DNA of 64,000 nt from Rhizobium subbaraonis (lineage in GTDB: Bacteria; Pseudomonadota; Alphaproteobacteria; Rhizobiales; Rhizobiaceae): assembly GCF_900220975.1 (NCBI RefSeq), contig NZ_OBQD01000006.1, positions 62,001 through 126,000 of the forward strand, given 5' to 3'. This document shows, piece by piece, positions 8,175 through 18,229 of the stretch. Positions within the stretch are counted from its first letter, which is position 1. The number at the start of each line of letters is the position of its first letter. Both the position numbers and the translations under genes were made by a program. Under the pieces are notes generated by a model, which was given only the letters and a program-made list of their open reading frames with translations, was not told where the DNA came from and searched no databases.

Positions 8175-10601
8175 TCAATGGGCGACGGCGGAACCGGCGT
8201 CGTCGGTCGATTCGACCGGCGCGACCGCCTTGGTGTCGGCAGTCGCCGGGTCCCATTCGATCGGTTCCGGCTTGCGAACGAGGGCGTGTTCGATCACCTC
8301 GCCCATGCGCGAGACCGGAATGATCTCCATGTTGTTCTTCACGTTGTCCGGAATCTCAGCCAGATCCTTGGCGTTCTCTTCCGGAATCAGCACCTTCTTG
8401 ATGCCGCCGCGAAGGGCAGCAAGCAACTTTTCCTTCAGGCCGCCGATCGGCAGCACGCGGCCGCGCAGCGTCACCTCGCCCGTCATCGCCACATCCTTCG
8501 AAACCGGGATGCCGGTCATGATGGATACGATGGCGGTTGCCATGGCGATACCGGCCGACGGACCGTCCTTCGGTGTCGCACCTTCCGGCACGTGCACGTG
8601 GATGTCGGTCTTGTCGAAGCGCGGCGGCTCGATCCCGAAATCGATGGCTCTGCTGCGGACATAGGATGCCGCCGCCGAGATCGATTCCTTCATGACGTCC
8701 TTCAGGTTGCCCGTGACCGTCATGCGGCCCTTGCCGCCCGGCAGGCTCACGCCCTCGATCGTCAGCAGTTCGCCGCCGACCTCGGTCCAGGCCAGCCCGG
8801 TAACAACGCCGACCTGGTCGTCGCGTTCGGCTTCGCCGTGGCGGAAGCGCGGAACGCCCAGGAAGTCGTGGATGTTCTCCGCCGTCACCTCGACCTTGGT
8901 CGTCTTGCCCTTGATGATCTCGGTGACCGCCTTGCGGGCGAGCTTCATCAGCTCACGCTCGAAGTTACGGACGCCCGCCTCGCGGGTGTACTGCTGGATC
9001 ACCGCCATCAGCGCGCCGTCTGTAACGGAGAATTCCTTCTCCTGCAGCGCATGATCGCGGATCGCCTTGGGCAGCAGGTGACGCTTGGCGATCTCCCGCT
9101 TCTCGTCCTCTGTGTAGCCGGCGATACGGATGACTTCCATGCGGTCCATCAGGGGCGCAGGGATATTCAGCGTATTCGCCGTCGTCACGAACATCACGTT
9201 CGACAGGTCGTATTCGACCTCGAGGTAATGATCCATGAAGGTCGAGTTCTGTTCCGGATCGAGCACCTCGAGCAGGGCCGAAGACGGATCGCCGCGGAAA
9301 TCCATGCCCATCTTGTCGATCTCGTCGAGCAGGAAGAGCGGGTTGGACTTCTTCGCCTTCTTCATCGACTGGATGACCTTGCCGGGCATCGAGCCGATGT
9401 AGGTCCGGCGGTGACCGCGGATTTCGGCCTCGTCACGCACGCCGCCGAGCGCCATGCGGATATATTCGCGGCCGGTCGCCTTGGCGATAGACTTGGCGAG
9501 CGAGGTCTTGCCGACGCCCGGAGGGCCGACGAGGCAAAGGATCGGCCCCTTGATCTTGGTCGAACGGGCCTGCACGGCGAGATACTCGACGATGCGTTCC
9601 TTGACCTTGTCGAGACCGAAGTGATCCTCGTCGAGGATCTTTTCCGCGGCGTTGAGGTCGGTCTTGATCTTCGACTTCTTACCCCAGGGAATGCCGGTCA
9701 GCCAGTCGAGGTAGTTGCGCACGACGGTGGCCTCGGCCGACATCGGGCTCATCTGGCGCAGCTTCTTCAATTCGGCGTCCGCCTTCTCGCGGGCCTCCTT
9801 GGAGAGCTTGGCCTTGGCGATCTTCTCTTCCAGTTCGGCCATCTCGTCGCGGCCGTCCTCGCCGTCGCCGAGCTCCTTCTGGATCGCCTTCATCTGTTCG
9901 TTCAGATAGTACTCGCGCTGGGTCTTCTCCATCTGGCGCTTGACGCGCGAGCGGATGCGCTTTTCGACCTGCAGCACCGAGATCTCGCCTTCCATGAAGC
10001 CGAGCGCCTTTTCCAGACGCAGCTTAACGCTGGTCGTCTCGAGCATCTCCTGCTTCTCGGTGATCTTGATCGACAGGTGCGAGGCGACCGTATCGGCCAG
10101 CTTCGAGTAGTCCTCGATCTGGCTTGCAGCGCCAACCACTTCCGGCGAGATCTTCTTGTTCAGCTTTACGTAGTTCTCAAACTCGGAGACGACCGAGCGC
10201 GACAGCGCCTCGATCTCGACCGGATCCTCTTCGGGTTCCGGCAGAACATGTGCCATCGCCTCGTAGAAGTCCTCGCGATCGGTATAGCTTTCGATCTCGG
10301 CGCGTGCGCGGCCCTCGACCAGCACCTTCACGGTGCCGTCGGGAAGCTTCAGCAATTGCAGCACATTCGCAACCGTTCCGACCTTGTAGATCGCATCGGG
10401 CTCCGGATCGTCGTCACCGGCGTTGATCTGGGTCGCAAGCATGATCTGCTTGTCCGTCCCCATCACCTCTTCCAGCGCGCGGATGGACTTTTCGCGGCCG
10501 ACGAACAGCGGCACGATCATGTGCGGAAATACCACGATGTCGCGCAGCGGCAGGACCGGGAATGCCATGTTTTCGTTCGCGCCAGACGTTTTCTTCGTCA
10601 T
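8175..10601 (-). CDS. lon: Endopeptidase La (ATP-dependent Lon protease)
   Basis: An 808-residue cytosolic ATP-dependent serine protease that degrades misfolded and regulatory proteins. Visible in order: the LAN substrate-binding domain starting [15 protein letters not shown], a coiled-coil linker, Walker [14 protein letters not shown], Walker [10 protein letters not shown], and the C-terminal protease domain with the catalytic serine in [12 protein letters not shown] and the partner lysine downstream ([11 protein letters not shown] region). Length is normal for the family. I chose the ATG at 10601 ([12 protein letters not shown]) because AAAGGA lies about 6 nt upstream; the longer frame adds 29 unrelated residues. 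It sits between clpX and hupB, the standard rhizobial order. Confidence 0.97.
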   Translation of the reverse strand: MTKKTSGANENMAFPVLPLRDIVVFPHMIVPLFVGREKSIRALEEVMGTDKQIMLATQINAGDDDPEPDAIYKVGTVANVLQLLKLPDGTVKVLVEGRARAEIESYTDREDFYEAMAHVLPEPEEDPVEIEALSRSVVSEFENYVKLNKKISPEVVGAASQIEDYSKLADTVASHLSIKITEKQEMLETTSVKLRLEKALGFMEGEISVLQVEKRIRSRVKRQMEKTQREYYLNEQMKAIQKELGDGEDGRDEMAELEEKIAKAKLSKEAREKADAELKKLRQMSPMSAEATVVRNYLDWLTGIPWGKKSKIKTDLNAAEKILDEDHFGLDKVKERIVEYLAVQARSTKIKGPILCLVGPPGVGKTSLAKSIAKATGREYIRMALGGVRDEAEIRGHRRTYIGSMPGKVIQSMKKAKKSNPLFLLDEIDKMGMDFRGDPSSALLEVLDPEQNSTFMDHYLEVEYDLSNVMFVTTANTLNIPAPLMDRMEVIRIAGYTEDEKREIAKRHLLPKAIRDHALQEKEFSVTDGALMAVIQQYTREAGVRNFERELMKLARKAVTEIIKGKTTKVEVTAENIHDFLGVPRFRHGEAERDDQVGVVTGLAWTEVGGELLTIEGVSLPGGKGRMTVTGNLKDVMKESISAAASYVRSRAIDFGIEPPRFDKTDIHVHVPEGATPKDGPSAGIAMATAIVSIMTGIPVSKDVAMTGEVTLRGRVLPIGGLKEKLLAALRGGIKKVLIPEENAKDLAEIPDNVKNNMEIIPVSRMGEVIEHALVRKPEPIEWDPATADTKAVAPVESTDDAGSAVAH

Positions 10602-11088
10602 GTCATGTCCTTTCCAACTTCCCGTTGCCGGGAGCTGATGCCGGAGCGCCCTGTTGCGCCAATCCGGCTTACTTTCTTCCACACTCAAGTGGACTTCGAT
10701 CGACTACTTTTCAAGGCTGCAGCCAGGCCGGATGGATTTCCTCACCCTAGGGAAGCCACGGTAGAACCGGCACCTGTCGCGGAGCTTACGCCCGCGTCCG
10801 CGCACCAGCTTCGGTACGGCAATCCCCTGATATCGTACACATTCGGGCGACGGTCACAATGCCAAGGTGTAGCCGGAACGCATTTCGCGAAGGGCGGGAG
10901 CGTTGTCCCGCGCGAGACCGGCAATTGCTGCAGCCGTGCCATGCAATAATGCTGCATCTTGCCGGACCGCGTCTTGGACGCCAATCCCGAATACTCACTA
11001 CATCCAAAGACTGCGGTCGAGCGAACGGGACCAAACCCTTCGCCTGGTGCAGGCCCGCAATTGCGGGCCTACTGTCTTGCGGTCGGCC
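10602..11088. other. Intergenic region between clpX and lon (487 bp)
   Basis: No convincing gene. It holds the end-of-clpX palindrome at 11051-11070 and must hold the lon promoter. On the minus strand a CTTGAA occurs at about 10715, but no well-matched heat-shock -10 box follows at the right distance. Short open frames here have no recognisable content. Confidence 0.5.
11051..11070. terminator. 20 bp perfect palindrome after clpX
   Basis: AGGCCCGCAATTGCGGGCCT lies 19-38 bp beyond the clpX stop. As RNA it folds into an 8 bp GC-rich stem with an AATT loop. There is no T run after it on the minus strand, so it is a probable but weak terminator. Confidence 0.5.
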
Positions 11089-12366
11089 TCAGGCCGATAC
11101 GTTCGCCTTCTCCTCCGAGCGATCGGAGTAGATGTAGAGCGGACGGGCGGCGCCCTTGACGACCTCGTCGGAGATGACGACCTCGCGCACGCCTTCCAGC
11201 GTCGGCAGTTCGAACATGGTGTCGAGCAGGATCTTTTCCATGATCGAGCGCAGGCCGCGCGCGCCGGTCTTGCGGATGATGGCGCGGCGGGCGATCTCGC
11301 GCAACGCGTCCTCGTGGAATGTCAGTTCCACGTCTTCCATCTCGAACAGGCGCTGGTACTGCTTGACGAGTGCGTTCTTCGGCTCCGAAAGGATCTGGAT
11401 CAGCGCGTCCTCGTCCAGGTCCTCCAGCGTCGCCAGAACCGGCAGACGACCGATGAATTCCGGGATCAGGCCGAACTTGACGAGATCCTCCGGCTCCAGT
11501 TCGCGCAGCACTTCGCCGACGCGGCGGTCTTCCGGCGCACGCACCATCGCGCCGAAGCCGATCGAGGTCTTCTCGCCGCGGGCGGAGATGATCTTGTCGA
11601 GACCGGCAAACGCGCCGCCGCAGATGAACAGGATGTTGGTCGTGTCGACCTGCAGGAATTCCTGCTGTGGGTGCTTGCGTCCGCCCTGTGGCGGAACCGA
11701 GGCAACCGTGCCTTCCATGATCTTCAGAAGCGCCTGCTGTACGCCCTCGCCAGACACGTCGCGGGTGATCGACGGATTGTCGGACTTGCGGGAGATCTTG
11801 TCGACTTCGTCGATATAGACGATGCCGCGCTGGGCACGCTCGACATTGTAGTCGGCGGCCTGCAGCAGCTTCAGGATGATGTTCTCGACGTCCTCGCCGA
11901 CATAGCCGGCTTCCGTCAGCGTCGTGGCGTCGGCCATCGTGAAGGGAACGTCGATGATGCGGGCGAGCGTCTGGGCCAGATAGGTCTTGCCGCAACCGGT
12001 CGGGCCGACGAGCATGATGTTGGATTTCGCCAGCTCGACGTCGGAGCCCTTGGCCGCATGCGCCAGACGCTTGTAGTGGTTGTGCACGGCGACCGAAAGG
12101 ATGCGCTTGGCCTGCTGCTGGCCGATGACGTATTCGTCGAGGACCTTGATGATGTCCTGGGGCGTGGGAACGCCATCGCGGGACTTGACCATCGAGGTCT
12201 TGTTCTCCTCGCGGATGATGTCCATGCACAATTCGACGCATTCATCGCAGATGAACACGGTCGGACCCGCAATCAGCTTGCGAACCTCGTGCTGGCTCTT
12301 GCCGCAGAATGAACAATAGAGAGTGTTCTTGGAGTCGCCGCCGTTGCTGCCGCTGACCTTGCTCAT
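11089..12366 (-). CDS. clpX: ATP-dependent Clp protease ATP-binding subunit ClpX
   Basis: A 425-residue AAA+ unfoldase that recognises tagged substrates and feeds them to ClpP. The N-terminal zinc-binding domain has four cysteines (YCSFCGK then ICDECVELC, about residues 18-45). Walker A is [13 protein letters not shown], Walker B is [10 protein letters not shown], and the RPPRRRS-like pore and sensor regions are in place. The ATG at 12366 ([11 protein letters not shown]) has GGAAGGAAAG upstream; the 18-residue longer frame is not family-like. It lies downstream of clpP on the same strand with a 288 bp gap, so a separate promoter is possible. Confidence 0.97.
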   Translation of the reverse strand: MSKVSGSNGGDSKNTLYCSFCGKSQHEVRKLIAGPTVFICDECVELCMDIIREENKTSMVKSRDGVPTPQDIIKVLDEYVIGQQQAKRILSVAVHNHYKRLAHAAKGSDVELAKSNIMLVGPTGCGKTYLAQTLARIIDVPFTMADATTLTEAGYVGEDVENIILKLLQAADYNVERAQRGIVYIDEVDKISRKSDNPSITRDVSGEGVQQALLKIMEGTVASVPPQGGRKHPQQEFLQVDTTNILFICGGAFAGLDKIISARGEKTSIGFGAMVRAPEDRRVGEVLRELEPEDLVKFGLIPEFIGRLPVLATLEDLDEDALIQILSEPKNALVKQYQRLFEMEDVELTFHEDALREIARRAIIRKTGARGLRSIMEKILLDTMFELPTLEGVREVVISDEVVKGAARPLYIYSDRSEEKANVSA

Positions 12367-12654
12367 ATCACTTTCCTTCCGGCACGCCGCACGAACCACA
12401 AGGTCGCGCGGACCACTCAACCCGCCTTACGGTCCGGCCACGACGCCGGCCCATCCAGGCCCTTTGGGGTACTGGCCGGCCGAAACGAAAACTTTCGACC
12501 GGCGGCAACGAATCCCCCACCAAACCGACTGCCACGTGGTTCAAGCCCAGCATGACATGGCGGTCATTATTAACGTCTTTGGCGCGCGGATAAAGCCCTT
12601 GGACCATTACAATTCCGTCACATCGGAGTTGATCCACCGCCAAAGCCCCCCTGA

Positions 12655-13287
12655 TCAGCCGGCCTGCGGCCCTTCGACCGCCTCGCGCGTCGTGATCACC
12701 TTGTCGATCAGGCCCCAGTCAAGAGCCTCGTCCGCACTCATGAAATGGTCGCGGTCGAGGGTCTGTTCCACCTCTTCATAGGTGCGGCCGCAATGCTTCA
12801 CGTAGACCTCGTTCAGGCGGCGCTTCATCTTGATGATGTCCTTGGCGTGGCGCTCGATGTCCGAGGCCTGCCCCTGGAAGCCGCCCGAAGGCTGGTGAAC
12901 CATGATGCGCGAATTCGGCGTGGCGAAGCGCATGTCCTTGTGACCGGCGGCGAGCAACAGCGAGCCCATCGAGGCGGCCTGGCCGATGCACAGCGTCGAA
13001 ACGGCCGGCTTGATGAACTGCATGGTGTCGTAGATCGCCATGCCCGACGTCACGACGCCGCCCGGAGAGTTGATGTAGAGCGCGATCTCCTTCTTCGGGT
13101 TTTCGGCCTCGAGGAAGAGAAGCTGTGCGCAGACGAGGGTAGCCATCGAGTCTTCCACCGGCCCGGTCAGGAAGATGATGCGTTCCTTGAGCAGGCGGGA
13201 AAAGATGTCGTAGGAGCGCTCGCCGCGGTTGGTCTGTTCGACGACCATGGGCACGAGGCCCAGTGCGGTATCAACGGGATTTCTCAT
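12655..13287 (-). CDS. clpP: ATP-dependent Clp protease proteolytic subunit ClpP
   Basis: A 210-residue serine peptidase that forms the double-heptamer chamber of ClpXP/ClpAP. Catalytic motifs: serine in GQAASMGS (about residue 105), histidine in [10 protein letters not shown] (about 130), and the aspartate in the [11 protein letters not shown] stretch. LYINSPGG, the oxyanion/substrate strand, is intact. The start at 13287 ([10 protein letters not shown]) is preceded by AAGGGTGG; the upstream ATG at 13302 is less likely. A heat-shock promoter candidate lies about 70 bp upstream. clpX follows on the same strand. Confidence 0.96.
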   Translation of the reverse strand: MRNPVDTALGLVPMVVEQTNRGERSYDIFSRLLKERIIFLTGPVEDSMATLVCAQLLFLEAENPKKEIALYINSPGGVVTSGMAIYDTMQFIKPAVSTLCIGQAASMGSLLLAAGHKDMRFATPNSRIMVHQPSGGFQGQASDIERHAKDIIKMKRRLNEVYVKHCGRTYEEVEQTLDRDHFMSADEALDWGLIDKVITTREAVEGPQAG

Positions 13288-13355
13288 ATCCACCCTTTTC
13301 AATGTGCCCGAAACCTTTGCGAAGCGCCGGGAATCAACAATTCTTCATATTCCCT

Positions 13356-13385
13356 ACATAGAGTGTCCCGGTGCCCTACTTCAAG
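13356..13385 (-). promoter_or_regulatory. Candidate RpoH (sigma-32) heat-shock promoter of clpP
   Basis: Read on the minus strand: CTTGAA (13385-13380), a 17 nt spacer, and TCTATGT (13362-13356). This matches the alphaproteobacterial RpoH pattern CTTGAA-N17-CYTATNT except for the first -10 base. Predicted transcription begins near 13349, about 60 nt before the clpP ATG. clpP is a classic RpoH target. Confidence 0.62.
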
Positions 13386-13593
13386 ACGCGCAGGAACTTT
13401 GGCCCCGGTCAATGGCAGATTGCAGTTAACCGGCGAAGCGGCGCAGCCGATATCCACAACGCAATGGGCCACGAGCGTAAAGGAAGCGTGAAAGCCACCT
13501 CACCCGCGTCGCCTTGCGATCGTCCCTTGCGTGCCGATTGCCAGCCCGGGCGCAGCCAGCCATAGTATTGCGGCCATTTCGAGGGAGGTCCGA

Positions 13594-15348
13594 TTGCAAA
13601 GGAACCTTTTCGCCTGCGCGCTTGCGGCACTCGTGCTCGCCACGCCCGCCCGGTCACAACAGGCCTCGGACGCGACGGCGCCCGAAGCCTCCACCACGAC
13701 GTCGACCGCCCGACTGGTGACGGCAAAATCCTACATGGTGGCGGCCGCAAACCCGATCGCCGCCGCCACCGGCGCCGAGGTTCTCAAGCAGGGCGGCAGC
13801 GCCATCGACGCAGCCGTCGTCGTGCAGACGATGCTGGGCCTGGTGGAGCCGCAATCCTCCGGCCTCGGCGGCGGCGCCTTCCTCGTCTACTACGACGCCG
13901 GCAGGAAGCGGCTGACGACGCTCGACGGCCGGGAGACCGCACCGCAGATGGCAACGCCGAAGCTGTTTCTGGACAAGGACGGGCAGCCGCTGGAGTTCAT
14001 GGACGCCGTCGTCGGCGGGCGCTCGGTCGGCACGCCGGGTACGGTGCGGCTCCTGCAGGAGGCGCACAATCGATGGGGCCGGCAGGACTGGAAGCGGCTG
14101 TTCGAACCGGCCGCCGCGCTTGCCGATGCCGGTTTCTCCGTCTCGCCGCGGCTGGCCGCGCTGATCGCCGAGGCGGGCGACGGGCTGAAGAAATACGAGG
14201 CGACGAAGAACTACTTCTTCGACACGTCGGGGGCACCTCTCAAGACAGGTTCGCTGCTGAAGAACCCGGCCTACGCCGAGACGCTGCGCCTGATCGGGGA
14301 GCGGGGCGCGGACGCCTTCTACACCGGCAGGATCGCCGAGGCGATCGTCGATACGGTGCGGATGGCCGCCGGCAACCCGGGGGTGCTGGTCCTCAACGAT
14401 CTCGCCGACTACCGGGTGCGCGAGCGGCAGCCGGTATGCATCACCTACCGCGCCCTCGAGGTCTGCGGCATGGGACCGCCGTCCTCCGGTGCCGTCGCCG
14501 TCGGCCAGACGCTCGGCATGATCGAGAACTTCGACATCAAGGGGCTCGGCCCGGACAATCCGCAGAGCTGGCGGATCATCGGCGATGCGCAACGGCTCGC
14601 ATTTGCCGATCGTAGCCGCTACCTTGCCGACACCGACTTCGTGCCTGCGCCGATCAAGGGGCTGATGGAGAAGGACTATCTCGGCAAGCGCGCCGCCCAG
14701 CTGGACGGCGACAAGGCGCTTGGCGGCGATGCCGTGCAGGCCGGTGAACCGGATTGGGACCACGCGCTGCTGTTTGGCCGCGACCGTTCGATCGAGCTGC
14801 CGTCGACCAGCCACTTCGTCATCGTCGACCGGGAAGGCAACGTCGTATCGATGACGACGACGATCGAGAACGGCTTCGGCTCGCGCCTGATGACGGGCGG
14901 TTTCCTGCTCAACAACGAGCTCACCGACTTCTCCTTCGAAACGCACGACAACGGCGTCCCCATTGCAAACCGCGTGGAGCCCGGCAAGCGGCCGCGGTCC
15001 TCCATGTCTCCGACGATCGTGATGAAGGACGGCAAGCCGCTGCTTGCGATCGGCTCTCCCGGCGGCAGCCAGATCATCGGCTACGTCACCCAGGCGCTGA
15101 TCGCCTATATCGACTGGGGCAAGGACGTCAGCCAGATCGTCGCCATGCCGCACCTGCTCAACCGCTTCGGCACATTTGAGATCGAGGCGGGGACGGACGC
15201 GGAAAAGCTGGCCGATCCGCTGAAGGCGCTCGGCTACGAGGTCAAGATCGGCGACATGAACTCCGGGCTGCAGGCCATCGAGATCACGGCAGACGGGTTG
15301 AAAGGCAGCGCCGATCCACGGCGGGAAGGCATTGCGATCGGTGAGTGA
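13594..15348 (+). CDS. ggt: Gamma-glutamyltransferase (glutathione hydrolase), periplasmic
   Basis: An Ntn-hydrolase that cleaves or transfers the gamma-glutamyl group of glutathione. I place the start at a TTG (13594) because GGGAGG lies about 6 nt upstream and the following QRNLFACALAALVLATPARS is a clean Sec signal peptide; the ATG at 13531 has neither feature. This gives 584 residues, normal for the family. The precursor self-cleaves before a threonine: the STSHF motif puts that catalytic Thr at about residue 405. The substrate-binding GGSQIIGYVTQ region lies near the C-terminus. It is divergent from clpP and followed by a P450 gene at 194 bp; no functional link is evident. Confidence 0.92.
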   Translation: MQRNLFACALAALVLATPARSQQASDATAPEASTTTSTARLVTAKSYMVAAANPIAAATGAEVLKQGGSAIDAAVVVQTMLGLVEPQSSGLGGGAFLVYYDAGRKRLTTLDGRETAPQMATPKLFLDKDGQPLEFMDAVVGGRSVGTPGTVRLLQEAHNRWGRQDWKRLFEPAAALADAGFSVSPRLAALIAEAGDGLKKYEATKNYFFDTSGAPLKTGSLLKNPAYAETLRLIGERGADAFYTGRIAEAIVDTVRMAAGNPGVLVLNDLADYRVRERQPVCITYRALEVCGMGPPSSGAVAVGQTLGMIENFDIKGLGPDNPQSWRIIGDAQRLAFADRSRYLADTDFVPAPIKGLMEKDYLGKRAAQLDGDKALGGDAVQAGEPDWDHALLFGRDRSIELPSTSHFVIVDREGNVVSMTTTIENGFGSRLMTGGFLLNNELTDFSFETHDNGVPIANRVEPGKRPRSSMSPTIVMKDGKPLLAIGSPGGSQIIGYVTQALIAYIDWGKDVSQIVAMPHLLNRFGTFEIEAGTDAEKLADPLKALGYEVKIGDMNSGLQAIEITADGLKGSADPRREGIAIGE

Positions 15349-15542
15349 GACGCCGATCGCGAATGCTCCGTTGTGAGACTTGCGCCCGCTCCCGCCAGTT
15401 GCGTGACGGTTGCAACCGACGCTGCATCGATCCTGCCGCAACCGGGCTCCCGGAACGATGCTTTACGGGACCGCATCGGAGATCTGTTGGATCGCCCGCC
15501 GCCGGACTTTTCACCTTCGGCGAAATCAAATAGGTCTGGGGC

Positions 15543-16790
15543 ATGAGCCAGAAATTCCCCTTCCTCTCCATAGACGCCGCCGCCCGGCGCGTCTCTCTCG
15601 ATGCCCGCGACCCGGCGTTCTACAGCGATCCGAATCCGGTCTATGCGGAACTGCATGCTCATGCGCCGACCTTCTACTGGGAGCAGCAGAAGCAGTGGTA
15701 TTTCACCGGCTACGATCAGGTGAACGCGCTTTTGCGCGACCGCCGCTTCGGTCGGCAGATCCTGCACGTGGCCAGCCGAGAGGAGCTCGGCATGCCCGCA
15801 CCGCTGCCGCATTTGAAGCATTTCGATGCGGCGGAAGCCTGGTCGCTGCTGGAGATCGAGCCGCCCGAACACACGCGCCTGCGCACGCTCGTCAACCGCG
15901 CTTTCGTCTCGCGCCAGATCGATCGCCTGCGGCCGGAGATCACCGAACTGACCGACCGGCTGATCGACGGCTTCGAGAAGGACGGAAAGGTGGAGCTGCT
16001 GTCGGCGCTCGCCGATATCGTTCCGGTGACGATGATCGCGCGAATGATCGGCATTCCCGACGACATGGGGCCACAGCTCCTGAAATGGAGCCACGCCTAT
16101 GTGCGCATGTACATGTTCGGGCGGACCGACGCCGACGAGCACGCCGCCGACAAGGCGGCGGCCGAATTCGCCGACTATGTGCGCTCGATTATCGCCGAAC
16201 GCCGCGCCGAACCTCGCGACGACCTTCTGACCCACATGATCCACACGGAGCACAAGGGCCAGTTGCTGACGGACGACGAACTGATCTCGACAACGATCGT
16301 GCTCTTGAATGCCGGGCACGAGGCGACCGTGCACCAGATCGGTAACGCCGTGCGCGTGATCCTGGAAAGCGAAATCCCGGCCGAGACGATGTTCGCCGAC
16401 GAGAAGACGACCGAACAGACGGTGGAGGAATGTCTGCGCATCTGCGCTCCGGTGCATATCTTCCAGCGCTATGCGCTCGATGACATCGACTTCGACGGCC
16501 TTTCGTTCAAGCGCGGCGACAAGGTCGCGCTGATCCTCGCGGCCGCCAACCTGGACCCGAAGAAATTTAGCGATCCGCTCGCCTTCCGGCCCAATCGCGA
16601 CGAAGGCCCGAACCTTTCGTTCGGCGCCGGCATCCACTTCTGCATCGGGGCGCCGCTGGCGCGCCTGGAGCTCAACATCGTCCTGCCAATCCTGTTCAAG
16701 CGACTGGCCGGCATGCGGCTTGCCGGGACACCGACGGTGAAGGACGTCTACCACTTCCACGGGCTGGAGCGCCTGGATCTGGAATGGTGA
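15543..16790 (+). CDS. Cytochrome P450
   Basis: A 415-residue soluble bacterial P450. The I-helix oxygen-binding segment reads LLNAGHEATVHQIGN (about 260-274), with the A-G-x-E/D-T pattern as AGHEAT. The heme-binding loop FGAGIHFCIGAPLARLE carries the axial cysteine at residue 367, and the ExxR-type helix (EECLRICAPV) has the usual spacing. The substrate cannot be told from sequence. Such proteins need a ferredoxin and reductase, and none is encoded nearby, so partners must lie elsewhere. A strong hairpin terminator follows 14 bp after the stop. Confidence 0.93.
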   Translation: MSQKFPFLSIDAAARRVSLDARDPAFYSDPNPVYAELHAHAPTFYWEQQKQWYFTGYDQVNALLRDRRFGRQILHVASREELGMPAPLPHLKHFDAAEAWSLLEIEPPEHTRLRTLVNRAFVSRQIDRLRPEITELTDRLIDGFEKDGKVELLSALADIVPVTMIARMIGIPDDMGPQLLKWSHAYVRMYMFGRTDADEHAADKAAAEFADYVRSIIAERRAEPRDDLLTHMIHTEHKGQLLTDDELISTTIVLLNAGHEATVHQIGNAVRVILESEIPAETMFADEKTTEQTVEECLRICAPVHIFQRYALDDIDFDGLSFKRGDKVALILAAANLDPKKFSDPLAFRPNRDEGPNLSFGAGIHFCIGAPLARLELNIVLPILFKRLAGMRLAGTPTVKDVYHFHGLERLDLEW

Positions 16791-16803
16791 GAAGACGAGG
16801 CTT

Positions 16804-16856
16804 CTGAAGCGCGTCGCGACCCGAAAGGGCGCGGATGCGTTTCAGATCGGCTTTTT
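16804..16856 (+). terminator. Long imperfect hairpin after the P450 gene
   Basis: About 19 bp per arm (16804-16822 with 16827-16845), closed by a GAAA tetraloop, with two G-T wobbles and small bulges, followed by five Ts at 16852-16856. It works as a terminator on paper. GC-rich hairpins of this kind also recur between rhizobial genes as repeat elements. Confidence 0.7.
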
Positions 16857-17052
16857 CTCCGCCTGCTGGGACACGAGTTTCAGCCACGCCCCACGACGCC
16901 GGGGCGCACGTGCGTATCATGGGCGATCACGCCACGCAAAACCGGGTTGAACAGAATGAACGGAACGCCGCTCAGTGCGGGCAGCGGAATACTGTCCTGC
17001 CTCTCCCGGCGATGGCTTTCCGGCAAGAGGATATCAGGCCGTTCCCCGTGGC

Positions 17053-17397
17053 TCAGACCCGGATCACATAGTCCTTGCGAGTCGTTTCAACGACTTCCCA
17101 GGTTCCCTTGAAGCCGGGCCTGAGGATGAGCCTGTCACCGGCCCGGAGGTGAAACACGTCTCCGTCGTCGGAGGTGACGATCGAATGGCCGGAGAGAATG
17201 TTGAAATACTCCCACTCGTCATAGACGATCCGCCACTTGCCCGGCGTCGCTTCCCAGACGCCGCAATAGATCCCGCCCTCGGCCTCTTCCAGATTCCAGG
17301 TGCGAAACTGTGGATCGCCAGAAATCAGGCGATCCTCCGCCGGCCGGCCGATATCCGGCGCGATGGCGGCGAAGTCGAAACGAAGGGCTTTTGTCAT
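17053..17397 (-). CDS. Small cupin protein (DUF861/cupin_3 type)
   Basis: A 114-residue single-domain beta-barrel cupin. The segment GGIYCGVWEATPGKWRIVYD followed by EWEYFNILSGHSIVTSDDG and FHLRAGDRLILRPGFKGTWEV is the signature of the cupin_3 (ureidoglycine aminohydrolase-like) family. In this subfamily the metal-binding histidines of classical cupins are largely replaced (EWEYFNIL in place of HxHxxxE), so metal binding is doubtful. The ATG at 17397 has AGGATGGG upstream. It stands alone on the minus strand between the P450 and the ars locus. No substrate can be assigned. Confidence 0.8.
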   Translation of the reverse strand: MTKALRFDFAAIAPDIGRPAEDRLISGDPQFRTWNLEEAEGGIYCGVWEATPGKWRIVYDEWEYFNILSGHSIVTSDDGDVFHLRAGDRLILRPGFKGTWEVVETTRKDYVIRV

Positions 17398-17867
17398 ATC
17401 CCATCCTGCTGCAAGTTTGCGCCCGAAGGCGCCGCTATTGGTAAGGCCCGGCAGCAACCGCCGCGCCGTGAGTTGCGATGCGCGTCAGGTGCAGTTTTCC
17501 CGGGTCCATCCGCGATACGCGCAGGGCAGTATCGATTTCGCTGCACGATTCGACAACCACCGCCGGACAGGCCTGACAGTTTCGGGACACCGGCGCAGAC
17601 TGCCGATGAGCCCTCGCCACACCCCTCAGCGTCGCGACGGATCAGCGTCACAATCGAGCATGGAGAACCGGCCAGCCTTGACCGAGGTCGGGGGACGGCC
17701 GGGCTGCACGGGCTTGCTTCGTTCATTAAGGCCAATGGCGGGTCCGGGTGTTCGGCAGGTCCGCCGGGCAATTCCCCGAGCGAGCTGTCGGCTTGTCGAA
17801 ATGACGCTTGCCGATCCTGCCCCTTTGCTCCTATCCTTCATTTCAACATTTAAAGGATTATTGCAAT
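17398..17867. other. Intergenic region upstream of the ars locus (470 bp)
   Basis: No gene recognised on either strand. It separates the minus-strand cupin from plus-strand arsR1 and must contain both promoters. The short frames present are broken and have no family-like content. The last 10 bases hold a perfect palindrome, TATTGCAATA (17859-17868), overlapping the arsR1 start codon. Confidence 0.5.
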
Positions 17868-18209
17868 ATGGATGATCATCAGGCCCTCGCTTCCTTTGCC
17901 GCGCTATCCCAGGAAACCCGGCTCGCCATCGTAAGGACCCTGGTCGTCGCCGGTCCTGAAGGGCTGGCCGCCGGTGCGATTGCGGAACGCATGGGGGTCT
18001 CTCCGTCGAACGTCTCGTTCCACCTGAAGGAACTCGAACGCTCTGGCCTCATCTCCCAGCGCCGGGAGTCACGCTCGATCGTCTACAGCGCAAGCTACGA
18101 CACGCTGGCCGACCTGGTGACTTTCCTGATGGAAGATTGCTGCGCGGGACATGCCGGCATCCGCGGCACGGTCGAGCGATCCACGGGTTGCCGCCCGAGC
18201 GAAGCATAG
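17868..18209 (+). CDS. arsR: ArsR/SmtB family repressor, first ars arm
   Basis: A 113-residue winged-helix metalloregulator. The recognition helix reads AERMGVSPSNVSFHLKELERSGL (about residues 40-62), followed by the wing QRRESRSIVYS. A cysteine pair near the C-terminus (MEDCCAGH, about residues 89-96) and a further Cys in STGC are candidate arsenite ligands, as in ArsR types with C-terminal sites rather than the classical ELCVC site. The start at 17868 is preceded by AAAGGA about 10 nt upstream, and the 10 bp palindrome TATTGCAATA covers the start codon and may be an operator. It is followed 20 bp later by an MFS transporter gene. Confidence 0.88.
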   Translation: MDDHQALASFAALSQETRLAIVRTLVVAGPEGLAAGAIAERMGVSPSNVSFHLKELERSGLISQRRESRSIVYSASYDTLADLVTFLMEDCCAGHAGIRGTVERSTGCRPSEA

Positions 18210-18229
18210 GTGGCCTTGAGGAAACCGTC

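Noticed and set aside
10680-10720. RpoH promoter for lon
   Set aside because: CTTGAA is present on the minus strand, but the matching -10 element at 17 nt reads CCACTTG, too poor a match.
8178-10949. A 923-codon open frame antisense to lon
   Set aside because: It mirrors the lon gene in the opposite strand and arises from high GC at third codon positions. It has no domain, no ribosome-binding site, and an implausible His/Asp/Leu-rich composition.
13654-16760. Long minus-strand frames opposite ggt (595 codons) and the P450 gene (508 codons)
   Set aside because: Same cause as above. The plus-strand products carry full catalytic motifs, the minus-strand ones none.
17394-17771. A 125-codon minus-strand frame before the ars locus
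   Set aside because: Composition is Cys/Arg/Ser-rich with no domain, and it runs into the cupin gene in another frame.
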